From NCBI GenBank assembly GCA_903847975.1, contig CAINFC010000242.1, positions 27,749 through 91,748 on the forward strand: a DNA stretch of 64,000 nucleotides. The letters are read 5' to 3'. The position numbers were made by a program, and so were the translations under genes. Shown here piece after piece: positions 17,131 to 26,025 of the stretch. Within the stretch, counting starts at the first letter, position 1. The number at the start of each line of letters is the position of its first letter. Source of the stretch: an uncultured Acidobacteriota bacterium. Its GTDB lineage: Bacteria; Acidobacteriota; UBA6911; CAINFC01. Under the pieces are notes generated by a model, which was given only the letters and a program-made list of their open reading frames with translations, did no database searches and was not told where the DNA came from.

Positions 17131-18165
17131 TCATTTCTTCCCGCGACCCGCTTTGGTTTCGCGAAGCAGGAGGTGCTCGCCGGTGCGTATATCCAGCTTC
17201 CAGGGGACCGGCTCCGGCAGCCACATCCTTCCGCCGCCGATTTCCAGGGGCATCCATAGGTATCGGGAGTCCCACTGCGTTTCCGGCTTCCAAACGTCCC
17301 CCATGAAAATGACCGTGGTGCTCCTGCTTCCAACGATCTTCAGCAGCATGCTGGATTGGGATCCGTAGGTGTTGGTTGACGGCGGAGCGATGTCCCGGAA
17401 TTCGCTCCATGGCCCTTCCAGTCTTGTGGCCGTGGCATATTTGTTGGGATTGGGCTTCCAGCCGGTCAGCGCCGACCCCAGGACATAATAGAGGCCGTCG
17501 TAATGAACCAGCGCCCCTCCTTCGATCGGAGCCTTGATCAGGCACACGTCTTTCTCGACACTCAGATAGTCCGCGGAAAGCCGCGCGATATGAAATCCGT
17601 TGGGGCGGTCCTCGAAAATAAGGTAGGCGCTTCCGTCGTCGTCGATGAACTGGCCGATATCCCTGCTTTCCATGCCGAGAGGACGGAAGGAGCGGACGTA
17701 GCGGAACGGCCCCTCCGCCTTGTCGCTCAGGGCCACGCCGACCCGGGCGAAGCGGTACCCGCCCTCGCCCGGCCCTCTGGGTCCGTCCAGGTGCATGTAC
17801 ATGACAAACTTTCGGGTGCCGGCGTTGTAAAAAACCTTAGGGCGTTCCAGCACCCAGGTATCCCCGATTCCTTCCGGATCGGACAGCTTGAGGGCGTCGC
17901 CCCGGAAGGTCCAGTTTACCAGGTCCTTCGAAGCGTAGCAGCTCACGTACCGGTATTCCGGATCGAGCCCCTGCCTTCTCTGCTCACCATACCAATAAAA
18001 AGTCGAGCCGATCTTCAGGATCCCTCCGCCGTGGGCCTGAATATGGTTGCCGGACTTGTCGAGCCAGACTTCTTTCGGCCGGAACACGTTCCGCTGGGCA
18101 AAGGAGGAGACGGATAGAAGAATCACGATTGCCGGTAAAAATATCTTTTGGGGTGTTTGTCGCAT
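17131..18165 (-). CDS. Exported glycoside hydrolase family 43-like protein
   Basis: A 344-residue protein with signal peptide (IFLPAIVILLSVSSFAQ) and a five-bladed GH43-like propeller. It contains QAHGGGILKIGSTFYWYGE, typical of the GH43 subgroup that includes exo-beta-1,3-galactanases, then YASKDLVNW, VLERPKV and EGGALVHYDGLYYVLGSA. It probably acts on plant or microbial polysaccharide outside the cell; the substrate is unproven. The ATG at 18165 gives a clean signal peptide; a GTG 21 codons upstream is less likely. The upstream spacer to 18437 shows nothing I can name. Confidence 0.85.
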   Translation of the reverse strand: MRQTPQKIFLPAIVILLSVSSFAQRNVFRPKEVWLDKSGNHIQAHGGGILKIGSTFYWYGEQRRQGLDPEYRYVSCYASKDLVNWTFRGDALKLSDPEGIGDTWVLERPKVFYNAGTRKFVMYMHLDGPRGPGEGGYRFARVGVALSDKAEGPFRYVRSFRPLGMESRDIGQFIDDDGSAYLIFEDRPNGFHIARLSADYLSVEKDVCLIKAPIEGGALVHYDGLYYVLGSALTGWKPNPNKYATATRLEGPWSEFRDIAPPSTNTYGSQSSMLLKIVGSRSTTVIFMGDVWKPETQWDSRYLWMPLEIGGGRMWLPEPVPWKLDIRTGEHLLLRETKAGRGKK

Positions 18166-18437
18166 AGCCGTTCCCGAGGATGAACGCTTACATGGTAAAA
18201 CGAAAAGTCCGTTTCGACAAGTGGCCACCCCGCCATGCGCCGCCCTGCGCCCGGCAACATCCAGGTCGATAAGGATTCATCGATCACCGACCTCCCCGTG
18301 AGGAATGATCCTCCTTCTCCGCAATTTCCGCTTTTTTAACATGCCGATCGAAAAAGACGAGATAAAAGGGGAATGTTGACTGCAACGGAAAGACCGACTA
18401 AAATGGCATGAAAGACTACTACACAGGAGGACCCGTA

Positions 18438-19226
18438 ATGTATTCCAGGTTTACCGGACAGCCCAAGGTCATTCATCCGGACTCGCCTGCCGGCAGAACT
18501 TTCCGCTGGGATCCGACGGAAATACCCCACCCGGCTTCGCCTGCCGGTCGCTGCTTCGACTGGTCGATTCTGGCCGCTCCTCATCCCGGCTCTCCGGCAG
18601 GAAGGAATTTTGACTGGCACTGGTCTGCGGTTTGGCCGCCTGCCTGCCCGGGCGATTCGTCCCCGCTCGGTTCGTTCGGGCCGATAGGCGACCACCGCCC
18701 GAGGACCAACTGGACTGCCTACATTCAAAGCCTGGACTTGGGAGTTCCCGCCAACTGCGGAGCCCTCTGGTCCAAGCTTTTTGACGGACCCCTTCCTCCC
18801 AATGCGCAGCCGAGCTCCCTTTCCGACGGGGATGTCGCTACGGCACTTGCCGCCCAACACGGACGCTTCACGCTGGAGTCAAAACTGGCGGCTACGGATT
18901 TCTGGAAGCGCTACCGGGCCGAGTTTCCAGCCGTAAACGGCAAACCTGTATGGAATGCGCGCACCCAGGGAATCTGGAAGATGCTTTCCGAAAAGTTCGC
19001 CTCCGGGCTCAGGGGACATGTTGTCGCCTATGTGGATTCCATTGAGGTGATTAACGCCTTCAACCGCGGAGAGCCTCCCATCCTGTCCAATGAACTGCGG
19101 GCGATTCGGGCACGTATGTCACAGAACCGCAATATCACCCGCGTCACCTTTCAGGATATCTGGACCCAAACGCGCACGCAGGAGCTTTCCTTGCCCGTCC
19201 TGGATGAGACCATCCGGTTTCATTGA
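18438..19226 (+). CDS. Orphan protein with three HPxSPAGRxFxW repeats
   Basis: A 262-residue protein I do not recognise. Residues 13-60 contain three copies of HPxSPAGRxFxW at residues 13, 31 and 49, an exact 18-residue period. Then comes a Pro/Trp-rich linker to about residue 95, and a globular-looking C-terminal part (from about residue 100) rich in Trp, Leu and Arg that ends ...LPVLDETIRFH. AGGAGG at 18425-18430 with 7 bases to the ATG fixes this start over an in-frame ATG at 18408. No signal peptide or membrane segment is visible. It stands alone: divergent from the GH43-like gene and before a minus-strand tRNA. A repeat-bearing targeting region followed by an effector or nuclease-like tail is possible, but this is a guess. 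Confidence 0.7.
   Translation: MYSRFTGQPKVIHPDSPAGRTFRWDPTEIPHPASPAGRCFDWSILAAPHPGSPAGRNFDWHWSAVWPPACPGDSSPLGSFGPIGDHRPRTNWTAYIQSLDLGVPANCGALWSKLFDGPLPPNAQPSSLSDGDVATALAAQHGRFTLESKLAATDFWKRYRAEFPAVNGKPVWNARTQGIWKMLSEKFASGLRGHVVAYVDSIEVINAFNRGEPPILSNELRAIRARMSQNRNITRVTFQDIWTQTRTQELSLPVLDETIRFH
18474..18617 (+). repeat. Three in-frame 54-bp repeats encoding HPxSPAGRxFxW
   Basis: Units begin at 18474, 18528 and 18582. The amino-acid core (HP, SPAGR, F, W) is fixed, while the six spacer residues between units and the codons vary, so the repeat is old and held by selection on protein rather than a recent DNA duplication. Confidence 0.85.
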
Positions 19227-19257
19227 GGTCCTCGCATCGGTGGAAGGAAAGTAGAAA

Positions 19258-19333
19258 TGGAGCGGGCAACGGGCCTCGAACCCGCGACCCCAAGCTTGGG
19301 AAGCTTGTACTCTACCAGCTGAGCTATGCCCGC
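19258..19333 (-). tRNA. tRNA-Gly (anticodon CCC)
   Basis: Read on the minus strand: acceptor GCGGGCA pairs with TGCCCGC, D-arm GCTCAGCTGGTAGAGT, anticodon stem CAAGC/GCTTG with loop TTCCCAA (anticodon CCC), T-arm with GGTTCGAGG, then encoded TCCA. All stems close. It reads GGG codons. It ends about 30 bases from the stop of the orphan repeat gene on the opposite strand. Confidence 0.95.
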
Positions 19334-19456
19334 TCTACGATCTACAATATAGAATTGTTTGTGATCCTTGTCAACCGTCTTTTGGAAGAATCCCACCCCG
19401 GGCCTCTCTTCGCCCTGGCGGGACTTTCCCTTCCGCGCGGGAGCGGACTTCGGCAT

Positions 19457-21019
19457 TCAGTCGATCCGGTAGTGGCAGCCGTGGCTCTGCCTGGCTTCCA
19501 TGGCAGCCAGGAGAACCACCAGGGCGGTCTGGATCCCGTTTCGCAAACCGACGAGGGAATCGCTGATTTCCGATCGGACGTAAAAACGCCCTATTTCCAG
19601 GTGCAGCTCGCGCAGGATTTCATGCGCCCTCTCCAGGCGCTTCTTGCTGCGCACCAGTCCCACGTAGTTCCACATGGTGTGGCGAATGGTCAACCAGTCC
19701 TGAGCGATCCAGGCCGGATCCACCGGCTCCTTTTCGTAGTTCCAGGGGGAAATTTCCGGCATGTAATACGCCGCTCCACGGAGGATGGATTCCGCGGCAT
19801 CCTCTCCTGCCCGGACGCCCCAAACCAGACACTCCAGAAGCGAGGTGCTGGCCAGCCGGTTGGCCCCGTGGACGCCGGTGCAGGAAACCTCACCCGCGGC
19901 CCGCAGCCGCTCCATGCTGGTCCGGCCCCAAAGGTCCACGGCCACGCCGCCGCAGCTGTAGTGTGCGGCCGGGACGACCGGGATGGGCTGCCGGGTAATA
20001 TCGATTCCCGCGGCCAGGCACTGATCGTGGATTCTGGGAAATCGACCCCGGACCCACTCCGCCGGACGATGGGAAATATCCAGGTAGGCGCACGGCGCGC
20101 CGCTTTCCAGCATCATGTGGTGAATCCCGCGGGCCACGATATCCCTCGGAGCCAGGGATCCCGCCCGGTGGAAGCGGGTCATGAAATCCGCTCCGTGGGA
20201 ATCCAAAAGCCTGGCCCCCTCTCCCCGCATGGATTCGCTAATCAGGAAGCGATCCCCCTCGTGGTACAGAGTGGTGGGATGAAACTGCACGAACTGCAGA
20301 TTGATGCACCGGGCTCCGGCCCGATACGCCATGGCGATCCCATCGCCGCGCGCCGAGATCGGGTTGCTGGTATGCAGATAGATCCTTCCCAGTCCTCCGG
20401 TGGCCAGAATGGTTTCCCTGGCCATCACCGTCTTCACTTCGCCGCTTTTCTGATCCAGGATATAGGCACCGACGCAGGTCGGACGGCTGTAAATGTCAAC
20501 CGGATTCTGCGAGTGGTGCGAGAGAGAGAGCAGGTCCACCGCGGTGTGGCCGGTCAGCACGGAGATGTTCGGCTCCCGGCGCAGGGCCGCGGCGATCGCC
20601 GTTTCGATGGAACGGCCGGTGGCGTCCTTGGCGTGGATGATGCGGGCAACGGAATGAGCCGCTTCCGAAGTCAGGTCGAGCGCGCCGGAAAGTTCCGGCC
20701 TTCGGTCGAAATCGACGCCAATATCCTCGATCAGCACCTCCTGGACCAGGCGCGGCCCCTCCTGCGCCAATACGGCAACCGCGGCCGGGTCGCACATCCC
20801 GGAACCGGCTGCCAGGATATCCCGTCCCAGCTGCTCCGGGGAATCCTCTTTGCCGCGGAAAATGATCCCGCCCTGGGCGTACATGGTGTTGCTTTCCTCC
20901 AGCACCTCTTCCTTGCTCAGGACGGTCACCGAGACCCCGCGGCGAGCCGCACGGATCGCTGCAGCACACCCCGCCAGACCGCTGCCGATCACCAGGACAT
21001 CCGTAAAAATAGCGGACAT
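19457..21019 (-). CDS. nadB: L-aspartate oxidase NadB
   Basis: A flavoprotein that oxidises L-aspartate to iminoaspartate, the first step of de novo NAD synthesis in the cytosol. The Rossmann FAD motif VIGSGLAGCAAA opens the protein, followed by ESNTMYAQGG, the QFHPT and SESMRGEGA active-site segments and the C-terminal flavin motif HGANRLASTSLLEC. Length 520 residues, slightly short of the E. coli enzyme. The ATG at 21019 gives the standard start. nadC lies 43 bases upstream in the same direction, so the two form an operon; nadA is not in the window. Confidence 0.95.
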   Translation of the reverse strand: MSAIFTDVLVIGSGLAGCAAAIRAARRGVSVTVLSKEEVLEESNTMYAQGGIIFRGKEDSPEQLGRDILAAGSGMCDPAAVAVLAQEGPRLVQEVLIEDIGVDFDRRPELSGALDLTSEAAHSVARIIHAKDATGRSIETAIAAALRREPNISVLTGHTAVDLLSLSHHSQNPVDIYSRPTCVGAYILDQKSGEVKTVMARETILATGGLGRIYLHTSNPISARGDGIAMAYRAGARCINLQFVQFHPTTLYHEGDRFLISESMRGEGARLLDSHGADFMTRFHRAGSLAPRDIVARGIHHMMLESGAPCAYLDISHRPAEWVRGRFPRIHDQCLAAGIDITRQPIPVVPAAHYSCGGVAVDLWGRTSMERLRAAGEVSCTGVHGANRLASTSLLECLVWGVRAGEDAAESILRGAAYYMPEISPWNYEKEPVDPAWIAQDWLTIRHTMWNYVGLVRSKKRLERAHEILRELHLEIGRFYVRSEISDSLVGLRNGIQTALVVLLAAMEARQSHGCHYRID

Positions 21020-21062
21020 AATGTATTTTGCCTTTCTTTGCCAGCAGTAATGGAGAGAGACC

Positions 21063-22016
21063 TCAGAGTTCAAAATCCAGGGATATATCGACTGCCCGGG
21101 CGCTGTGCGTGAGAGCCCCGACCGATATCCCATCCACTCCGGTCCGGGCATACTCTGCCATCTGCTCCAAGCGGATTCCTCCGGAGGCTTCCAGCCAGCA
21201 CCCGGAATGGACCGGATGGCGGCGCACCATCCCGACTGCGGCGGAAATCATCTCCGGAGACATGTTGTCCAGCAGGACTGCCTCCACACCCTCGTCCAAA
21301 GCCACCGCCAGCTGCTCCAGGGAATCCACTTCGACCTCCACCGGCAGCTTCCCTGCCTGCCGAGCCTGCCGCAAGGCGTTGCGGATTCCGCCGCAGGCCG
21401 CCAGGTGGTTATCTTTGATCAGCACCGCGTCGAAAAGACCGACACGATGATTGCGCCCCCCGCCGCAAACCACCGCATACTTTTCCAGGTGGCGCAAGCC
21501 GGGAGTGGTTTTCCGGGTGTCCAGCACAGCGACCGGCCCGCATTCCCGGGCGATTTCCACAAAGCGGCGGGTCAGGGTGGCAATTCCGGAAAGACGCTGC
21601 AGCAGGTTCAGCGCCACCCTCTCCGCCGACAAAAGGGACCGGGCCCTGCCGGCAACCCGGGCCAGCGAATCTCCCTTGGAGGCATCGCCCCCCTCCGCCG
21701 TGAGCACTTCCATGCGGACCGCAGGATCCAGCTGCCGGAAGACCATCTCGACGACCGGCAAGCCGCAAACTACCAGGTCTTCCCGGGCCACAAAGTGCCC
21801 GGCTGCCGGGAGCGGTTCGGGGACTACAATGTTGGTAGTTACATCCCCCGGGCCGATATCCTCTTCCAGGAAGCGCCGCACCAAGTCCCGGACGCAGTCC
21901 GCATCCATCCGCGGTTCTCCCGACGTCCGGGTCAGCGGCAGGGGACAGCGAAGCAGCGGAAACCGCTCCCTGACCTCTTCGCCCAACAAGATTTCTTCCG
22001 ACAGATCCACGCCCAT
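21063..22016 (-). CDS. nadC: Quinolinate phosphoribosyltransferase NadC
   Basis: Converts quinolinate and PRPP to nicotinate mononucleotide. Motifs: EEDIGPGDVTT, AERVALNLLQRLSGIAT, DTRKTTPGLR, GGGRNHRVGLFD, IKDNHL and the C-terminal ASGGI/VDGISVG phosphate-binding segment. From the ATG at 22016 (GGAGGGAG 9 bases upstream) the protein has 317 residues; an ATG at 21908 would give the more usual 281. Either is possible; the stronger ribosome site decides for 22016. First gene of nadC-nadB, divergent from the acyltransferase-like gene. Confidence 0.94.
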   Translation of the reverse strand: MGVDLSEEILLGEEVRERFPLLRCPLPLTRTSGEPRMDADCVRDLVRRFLEEDIGPGDVTTNIVVPEPLPAAGHFVAREDLVVCGLPVVEMVFRQLDPAVRMEVLTAEGGDASKGDSLARVAGRARSLLSAERVALNLLQRLSGIATLTRRFVEIARECGPVAVLDTRKTTPGLRHLEKYAVVCGGGRNHRVGLFDAVLIKDNHLAACGGIRNALRQARQAGKLPVEVEVDSLEQLAVALDEGVEAVLLDNMSPEMISAAVGMVRRHPVHSGCWLEASGGIRLEQMAEYARTGVDGISVGALTHSARAVDISLDFEL

Positions 22017-22151
22017 GGGAAAGCCTCCCTCCGATATTTCAATCTGCAAACCGGTTCTATATTGTAACTTCTTCCATGATAAAATCCCGTGGAAATCCTC
22101 CATGACGGTCTTGGAGATTGCGTATTCAAAGGAAATATCCGGGAGAAATTT

Positions 22152-23303
22152 ATGGCATCCGAAGCCGGCACCCAGCCGCAGAGTCCCACCGCCTCCGCCT
22201 CCAGGCTCCAGTCGCTCGACGTCTTCCGGGGGATCACCATCGCCGCCATGACGCTGGTCAATCACCCGGGGGATGGCAGGACAGTGTACGAACCCCTGAA
22301 GCACGCCACCTGGCACGGCTGGACACCCACCGATTTTGTATTTCCCTTTTTTCTCTTCATCGTCGGCGTGGCGATCACTCTGGCCCTTTCCAAAAGGATG
22401 GATGCGGGAACGCCGCGGCGATCCCTGATCGGACAGATTGTCCGGCGCAGCGCCATCATTTTCGGGCTTGGGCTGGTGCTCAACGGATTCCCCTACTATG
22501 ACCTTTCCACCTTGCGCATCCCTGGTGTCCTTCAGCGGATTGCCGTCTGCTACCTGGTCGCCTCGCTGCTTTACCTGTACACCGGAATTCGCGCGCAGCT
22601 GGCCATCCTGCTTTCCCTGCTTATAGGATACTGGGGACTTCTGACCCTGATTCCGGTGCCCGGGGCGGGTGCCGGGCTACTGACCCCGGAAGGGAACCTC
22701 TCCGGGTATATCGACCGGATTTTTCTGGAAGGCCATATGTACCGCATTACCAAAGTATTTGACCCCGAAGGCATCCTGAGCACCCTGCCCTCCATCGGTA
22801 CCGTCCTGCTCGGCATCCTCACCGGACATTGGCTGAAAAAAGCCCCGAACGGCACCCGATGCACCCTGGGCCTGGCGGCTGCGGGCGCTCTGCTGACCTC
22901 CCTGGGGCTGGCATGGGATCCCCTTTTCCCCATCAATAAAATGATCTGGACCAGTTCCTATGCCCTGTTCACCGCCGGCCTGGCCCTGCTGCTTTTCGCG
23001 GCCTGCTACTGGCTGACGGATGTGCGCGGATACCGGTTCTGGAGCAAGCCATTCCTGGTTTTCGGCATGAATGCCATAACGGTATACGTGCTGTCGGGCC
23101 TACTTTCCCGAGTGCTGACGCTCATCCGCTGGACCGATGCGGCCGGCGGCGCCCTGGACCTGAAGCGTTACCTGTATCAGCAGATTTTTCTTCCCCTGGC
23201 CGACCCGATCAACGCCTCGCTTCTCTGGGCGATCAGCTACGTGCTGCTCTGGCTGGGGATTATGTGGATTTTTTACCATCGCAGGATTTTCCTGCGCGTC
23301 TGA
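22152..23303 (+). CDS. Membrane acyltransferase of the HGSNAT/NagX (DUF5009) type
   Basis: A 383-residue polytopic protein with about ten hydrophobic segments. The N-terminal LQSLDVFRGITIAAMTLVNH and the WTPTDFVFPFFLFIVGVAI stretch are hallmarks of the heparan-alpha-glucosaminide acetyltransferase-like family (bacterial NagX and relatives), which move acyl groups across the membrane to sugars. The ATG at 22152 has GGGAG 6 bases upstream. Divergent from nadC, and convergent with the deacetylase-like gene only 6 bases away. The substrate is unknown; amino sugars or cell-envelope glycans are likely. Confidence 0.85.
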   Translation: MASEAGTQPQSPTASASRLQSLDVFRGITIAAMTLVNHPGDGRTVYEPLKHATWHGWTPTDFVFPFFLFIVGVAITLALSKRMDAGTPRRSLIGQIVRRSAIIFGLGLVLNGFPYYDLSTLRIPGVLQRIAVCYLVASLLYLYTGIRAQLAILLSLLIGYWGLLTLIPVPGAGAGLLTPEGNLSGYIDRIFLEGHMYRITKVFDPEGILSTLPSIGTVLLGILTGHWLKKAPNGTRCTLGLAAAGALLTSLGLAWDPLFPINKMIWTSSYALFTAGLALLLFAACYWLTDVRGYRFWSKPFLVFGMNAITVYVLSGLLSRVLTLIRWTDAAGGALDLKRYLYQQIFLPLADPINASLLWAISYVLLWLGIMWIFYHRRIFLRV

Positions 23304-23309
23304 GGCAAA

Positions 23310-24275
23310 CTAGGGGGAAGCCGGCCTGGCGGCGGCGGCCGCCGCGCCCGGCCCGAACCAGCAGTCCACCGAAAGGAACCGGTAGCCGCGCGCTGCAAGC
23401 TCGACCACCAGGCGGTCCAGGTAGAGATGAAATTTGTCCGGGCGCCCCGGCCCCGCTCCGATGTGGGTCAGCAGCAGAAAGCCGCGCAGACCTTGCGGCG
23501 ATCTCCTCTCGTAATCCAGAATCTGCGCATAGATCTCCGCGCTCGAATAATAACGGCCGCGGTCGGCTGGAGATTTATAATCGGTGTGGCTGATGGTCCC
23601 CGGGGTGTAGTTAATCACCCGGACCCCCAGCTCTTCGGCCCACTGGACTATGGTGCGGTTGTACCATTCAAAGGGAGGCATGAAAATCCTGCCGCGCGCC
23701 GGGCGTATGCCGAATGGTTCCATCTCGCGGTAGTTGGCCCAAAGGTCTTTTTGAAAGGTCTCCCGGTCTACGAGCACTTTCTGCCGGTCGCTCCAGTCAT
23801 TGTAGAGAAGGTGCCGGTCGGAATGCGGCCCGAGGTAATGGCCGTCAGCCACCAGTCCGCGGATGAGGGAGTGAAATTTCCGGTTGCGGTAAAAATCGCC
23901 CGTAAAGAAAAAGGAGGCGGGAATGCGGTGCCGACGGAGTGTCCGGCGGATGAACTCCCCCCCCTCGGCGAACTCATGACCGGTGAAAACCAGGCAGATT
24001 TCTTTTTCATCGGCCGGGCCGCGGATAAAGGCTCCCTCCTCCATCGCCCAGGAAAGGATTCCTGGAGCTGTTCCCGTCGGCGGTCCCTCCGGAGCCGCGG
24101 TCGCCCCGGACTCTTTCTGCTCTGCGGCGGCGAATAAGGGGACAAAGGGACAACAGCCCCCTGCCGCGGTGAAAAAAAAGACGGCGGTTCCCAGGAGGTA
24201 TCGGCAGCAAAATACCGGAGGCCGCCGGAAAGACCTGCGGGAGAATTGTGCCGGACGAAGACTTACGGGAGGCAT
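23310..24275 (-). CDS. Exported polysaccharide deacetylase-like protein (NodB fold) with altered motif 1
   Basis: A 321-residue protein with an Arg-rich n-region and hydrophobic segment (YLLGTAVFFFTAAGG). The NodB-fold motifs are present as ICLVFTGHEF (motif 1), GPHSDRHLLY (motif 2, HSxxH) and FMPPFEWYN (motif 3). In motif 1 the usual TFDDG aspartates are replaced by TGHE. A similar FTGHEFAEGG form is, to my memory, conserved in a subgroup of this family, so this may be a different activity rather than decay. YjbQ lies 20 bases upstream on the same strand. Exported; substrate unknown. Confidence 0.8.
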   Translation of the reverse strand: MPPVSLRPAQFSRRSFRRPPVFCCRYLLGTAVFFFTAAGGCCPFVPLFAAAEQKESGATAAPEGPPTGTAPGILSWAMEEGAFIRGPADEKEICLVFTGHEFAEGGEFIRRTLRRHRIPASFFFTGDFYRNRKFHSLIRGLVADGHYLGPHSDRHLLYNDWSDRQKVLVDRETFQKDLWANYREMEPFGIRPARGRIFMPPFEWYNRTIVQWAEELGVRVINYTPGTISHTDYKSPADRGRYYSSAEIYAQILDYERRSPQGLRGFLLLTHIGAGPGRPDKFHLYLDRLVVELAARGYRFLSVDCWFGPGAAAAAARPASP

Positions 24276-24295
24276 GGCCAGGTGGGGCCGGCGCC

Positions 24296-24715
24296 TTAAT
24301 CGCCGATGATTTTGACCAAAACCCTTTTTCTCCGGCGCCCGTCAAACTCGCCGTAGAAAATCTGTTCCCAGGGGCCAAAATCCAATCGCCCCTGGGTAAT
24401 GGCCACCACAACCTCCCGGCCCATGACCTGTCGTTTCAGGTGGGCGTCTCCGTTGTCCTCGCCGGTGAGGTTGTGACGGTACTGGCCGGTGGGCTCATGC
24501 GGGGCCAGCTTTTCCAGCCAACGCTCGTAGTCGGCATGCAGGCCGGCCTCATCGTCGTTGATGAACACCGAGGCCGTAATATGCATGGCGTTGACCAGGC
24601 AAAGACCCTCCCGAATTTCGCTTTCCCGCAGACACTGTTCGACCTGGGAAGTGATGTTTGCAAATCCACGGCGGGACGAAATCTGAAACCAGAGCTCTTT
24701 TCGGTAGCTTTTCAT
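24296..24715 (-). CDS. YjbQ/UPF0047 family protein
   Basis: 139 residues with the family features [30 protein letters not shown] (here [17 protein letters not shown]), [21 protein letters not shown]. The family has been linked to a side thiamine-phosphate synthase activity, but its main role is not settled. Complete, with all conserved His/Asp/Glu residues in place. Just upstream of the deacetylase-like gene on the same strand, downstream of the cold-shock gene. Confidence 0.92.
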   Translation of the reverse strand: MKSYRKELWFQISSRRGFANITSQVEQCLRESEIREGLCLVNAMHITASVFINDDEAGLHADYERWLEKLAPHEPTGQYRHNLTGEDNGDAHLKRQVMGREVVVAITQGRLDFGPWEQIFYGEFDGRRRKRVLVKIIGD

Positions 24716-24793
24716 GTACAGGTTTTACCGGATAGACGGGAGGGAAAAGATACGGGCGGGAAAGGGTGGCATAAACCCGCCCGGGAGGGAATA

Positions 24794-25000
24794 TTACAAT
24801 TTGGTTACATTCTGGGCGTGAGGACCTTTATCCCCGTCCTGAACGGTGAACTCCACCAGGTCCCCCTGCTTCAATGACTTGAAACCCTCGCTCTGGATCT
24901 GTTTGAAGTGAACGAAAACATCGTTTCCGGTCTCCCTCTGAATAAATCCGTAGCCTTTGGAGTCACTAAACCATTTAACTTTCCCCTGTTCCCTGTTCAT
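24794..25000 (-). CDS. Cold-shock domain protein
   Basis: A 68-residue CspA-type OB fold: [15 protein letters not shown] (RNP-1), DVFVHFKQI (RNP-2), then [20 protein letters not shown]. Binds single-stranded RNA or DNA and acts as an RNA chaperone. The ATG at 25000 with AGGAAAGGA 8-9 bases upstream is right; an in-frame ATG 16 codons earlier adds a non-family tail. The ~240-base spacer upstream to 25243 is moderately AT-rich and may hold its 5' leader. Confidence 0.95.
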   Translation of the reverse strand: MNREQGKVKWFSDSKGYGFIQRETGNDVFVHFKQIQSEGFKSLKQGDLVEFTVQDGDKGPHAQNVTKL

Positions 25001-25243
25001 GCCAAAAATCCTTTCCTTCTTGGCTTCCCATCCTTTCCGGTGCCCCAAAGAAACGCTCTTTTACTTCCGGCAAAGGGCGCGGAAGCCGAACATCCAAACT
25101 AAAACGCGTTTATTTTAACATAGCTTTCTCAGGAATTCCTTGCTTTTCCCCGGTTCTGTACTCATAATTTAGCCAGCCCGGTCAAACGGCCGGGCCGGGG
25201 TAAAAAAGGGATTGGATCGACAACGGTTTTTTTCATACGGATT

Positions 25244-25987
25244 ATGGGCATATTACAACTTCTTTTCGGCCAGTCGGACACTCCCTCTGTAAAACAGATT
25301 CAGAGGGCCACGAAAGCGATCATGCAGCCTCTCGGGGATCCGATCGGCCGCTATAATGCCGCTTCCCGTCTGATTCAGTGGGGAACGGAAGAATCCCTTT
25401 ACGCCGCCCTGCAGCGCTTTACCATCCAGCTCCCCTCCCTGACCATCGACCAGCAGGAAAAGGAGGAACTTTGTCAGCGGCTGATTCACTGCGGCGATCG
25501 TATCATCCACCCGATCCGCAGGTACATTCGCCAGCAGACGGAAATCCGCTGGCCCTGTGAAATCCTGCAATGCCTTCTGCCTGAAGAGGAGTATGCGCAG
25601 GAAATCCTCGAGGTGCTCAAGGAATTGCGTGGCCGCCACATTCGCGACGAAGAACAGAAGGCCCGGCTCATCCAGCATCTGCCCGGAAATCCCAGCCCCG
25701 CCAGCCGTGAGGTGGTTCTCTCCTTTCTGGACGAGGAAAACGATGATGTAGTCCTGACCGCCGTGGAATATCTCGCTTCGGCCGAGAGCGAGGAGCTGAA
25801 GGCCCGACTGATTCAGGTTCTCCTTCATTCGGATGACCGGCCCCGGGTCAAGGCCTGGGTTGCCAAGCTGTTTGCGGAAAAGAACTGGACGGTACGGCCC
25901 CACACCAGCGAGCTGGAAAGCAAAATGCCCGAAGGATTTTACCTAACCAGCAAAGGCTTCGTGCGGCGCCAGGAAGGCCCGGCCTGA
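25244..25987 (+). CDS. HEAT-repeat-like protein of unknown role
   Basis: A 247-residue, all-helical protein. Paired helices such as YNAASRLIQWGTEESLYAALQRF and VVLTAVEYLASAESEELKARLIQVL follow the HEAT/PBS-lyase-like pattern, where a two-helix unit has an alanine-rich second turn. Such proteins serve as scaffolds. The C-terminal segment (RPHTSELESKMPEGFYLTSK) leaves the repeat. No enzyme motif. It converges on the HDOD-kinase gene; a 6-bp GC hairpin without a clear T run lies between them at 25997-26016. Confidence 0.65.
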   Translation: MGILQLLFGQSDTPSVKQIQRATKAIMQPLGDPIGRYNAASRLIQWGTEESLYAALQRFTIQLPSLTIDQQEKEELCQRLIHCGDRIIHPIRRYIRQQTEIRWPCEILQCLLPEEEYAQEILEVLKELRGRHIRDEEQKARLIQHLPGNPSPASREVVLSFLDEENDDVVLTAVEYLASAESEELKARLIQVLLHSDDRPRVKAWVAKLFAEKNWTVRPHTSELESKMPEGFYLTSKGFVRRQEGPA

Positions 25988-26025
25988 ATAAACTCCCCGC
26001 TCCCGTAAAAGAGCGGAGCGGTCCC

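Noticed and set aside
17067..17333. N-terminal extension of the SRAP protein
   Set aside because: The family needs Cys directly after Met, and the ATG at 17066 provides it.
19223..21112. Plus-strand open frame of 629 codons
   Set aside because: Antisense to nadB and running through the tRNA-Gly; NadB motifs are clear on the minus strand.
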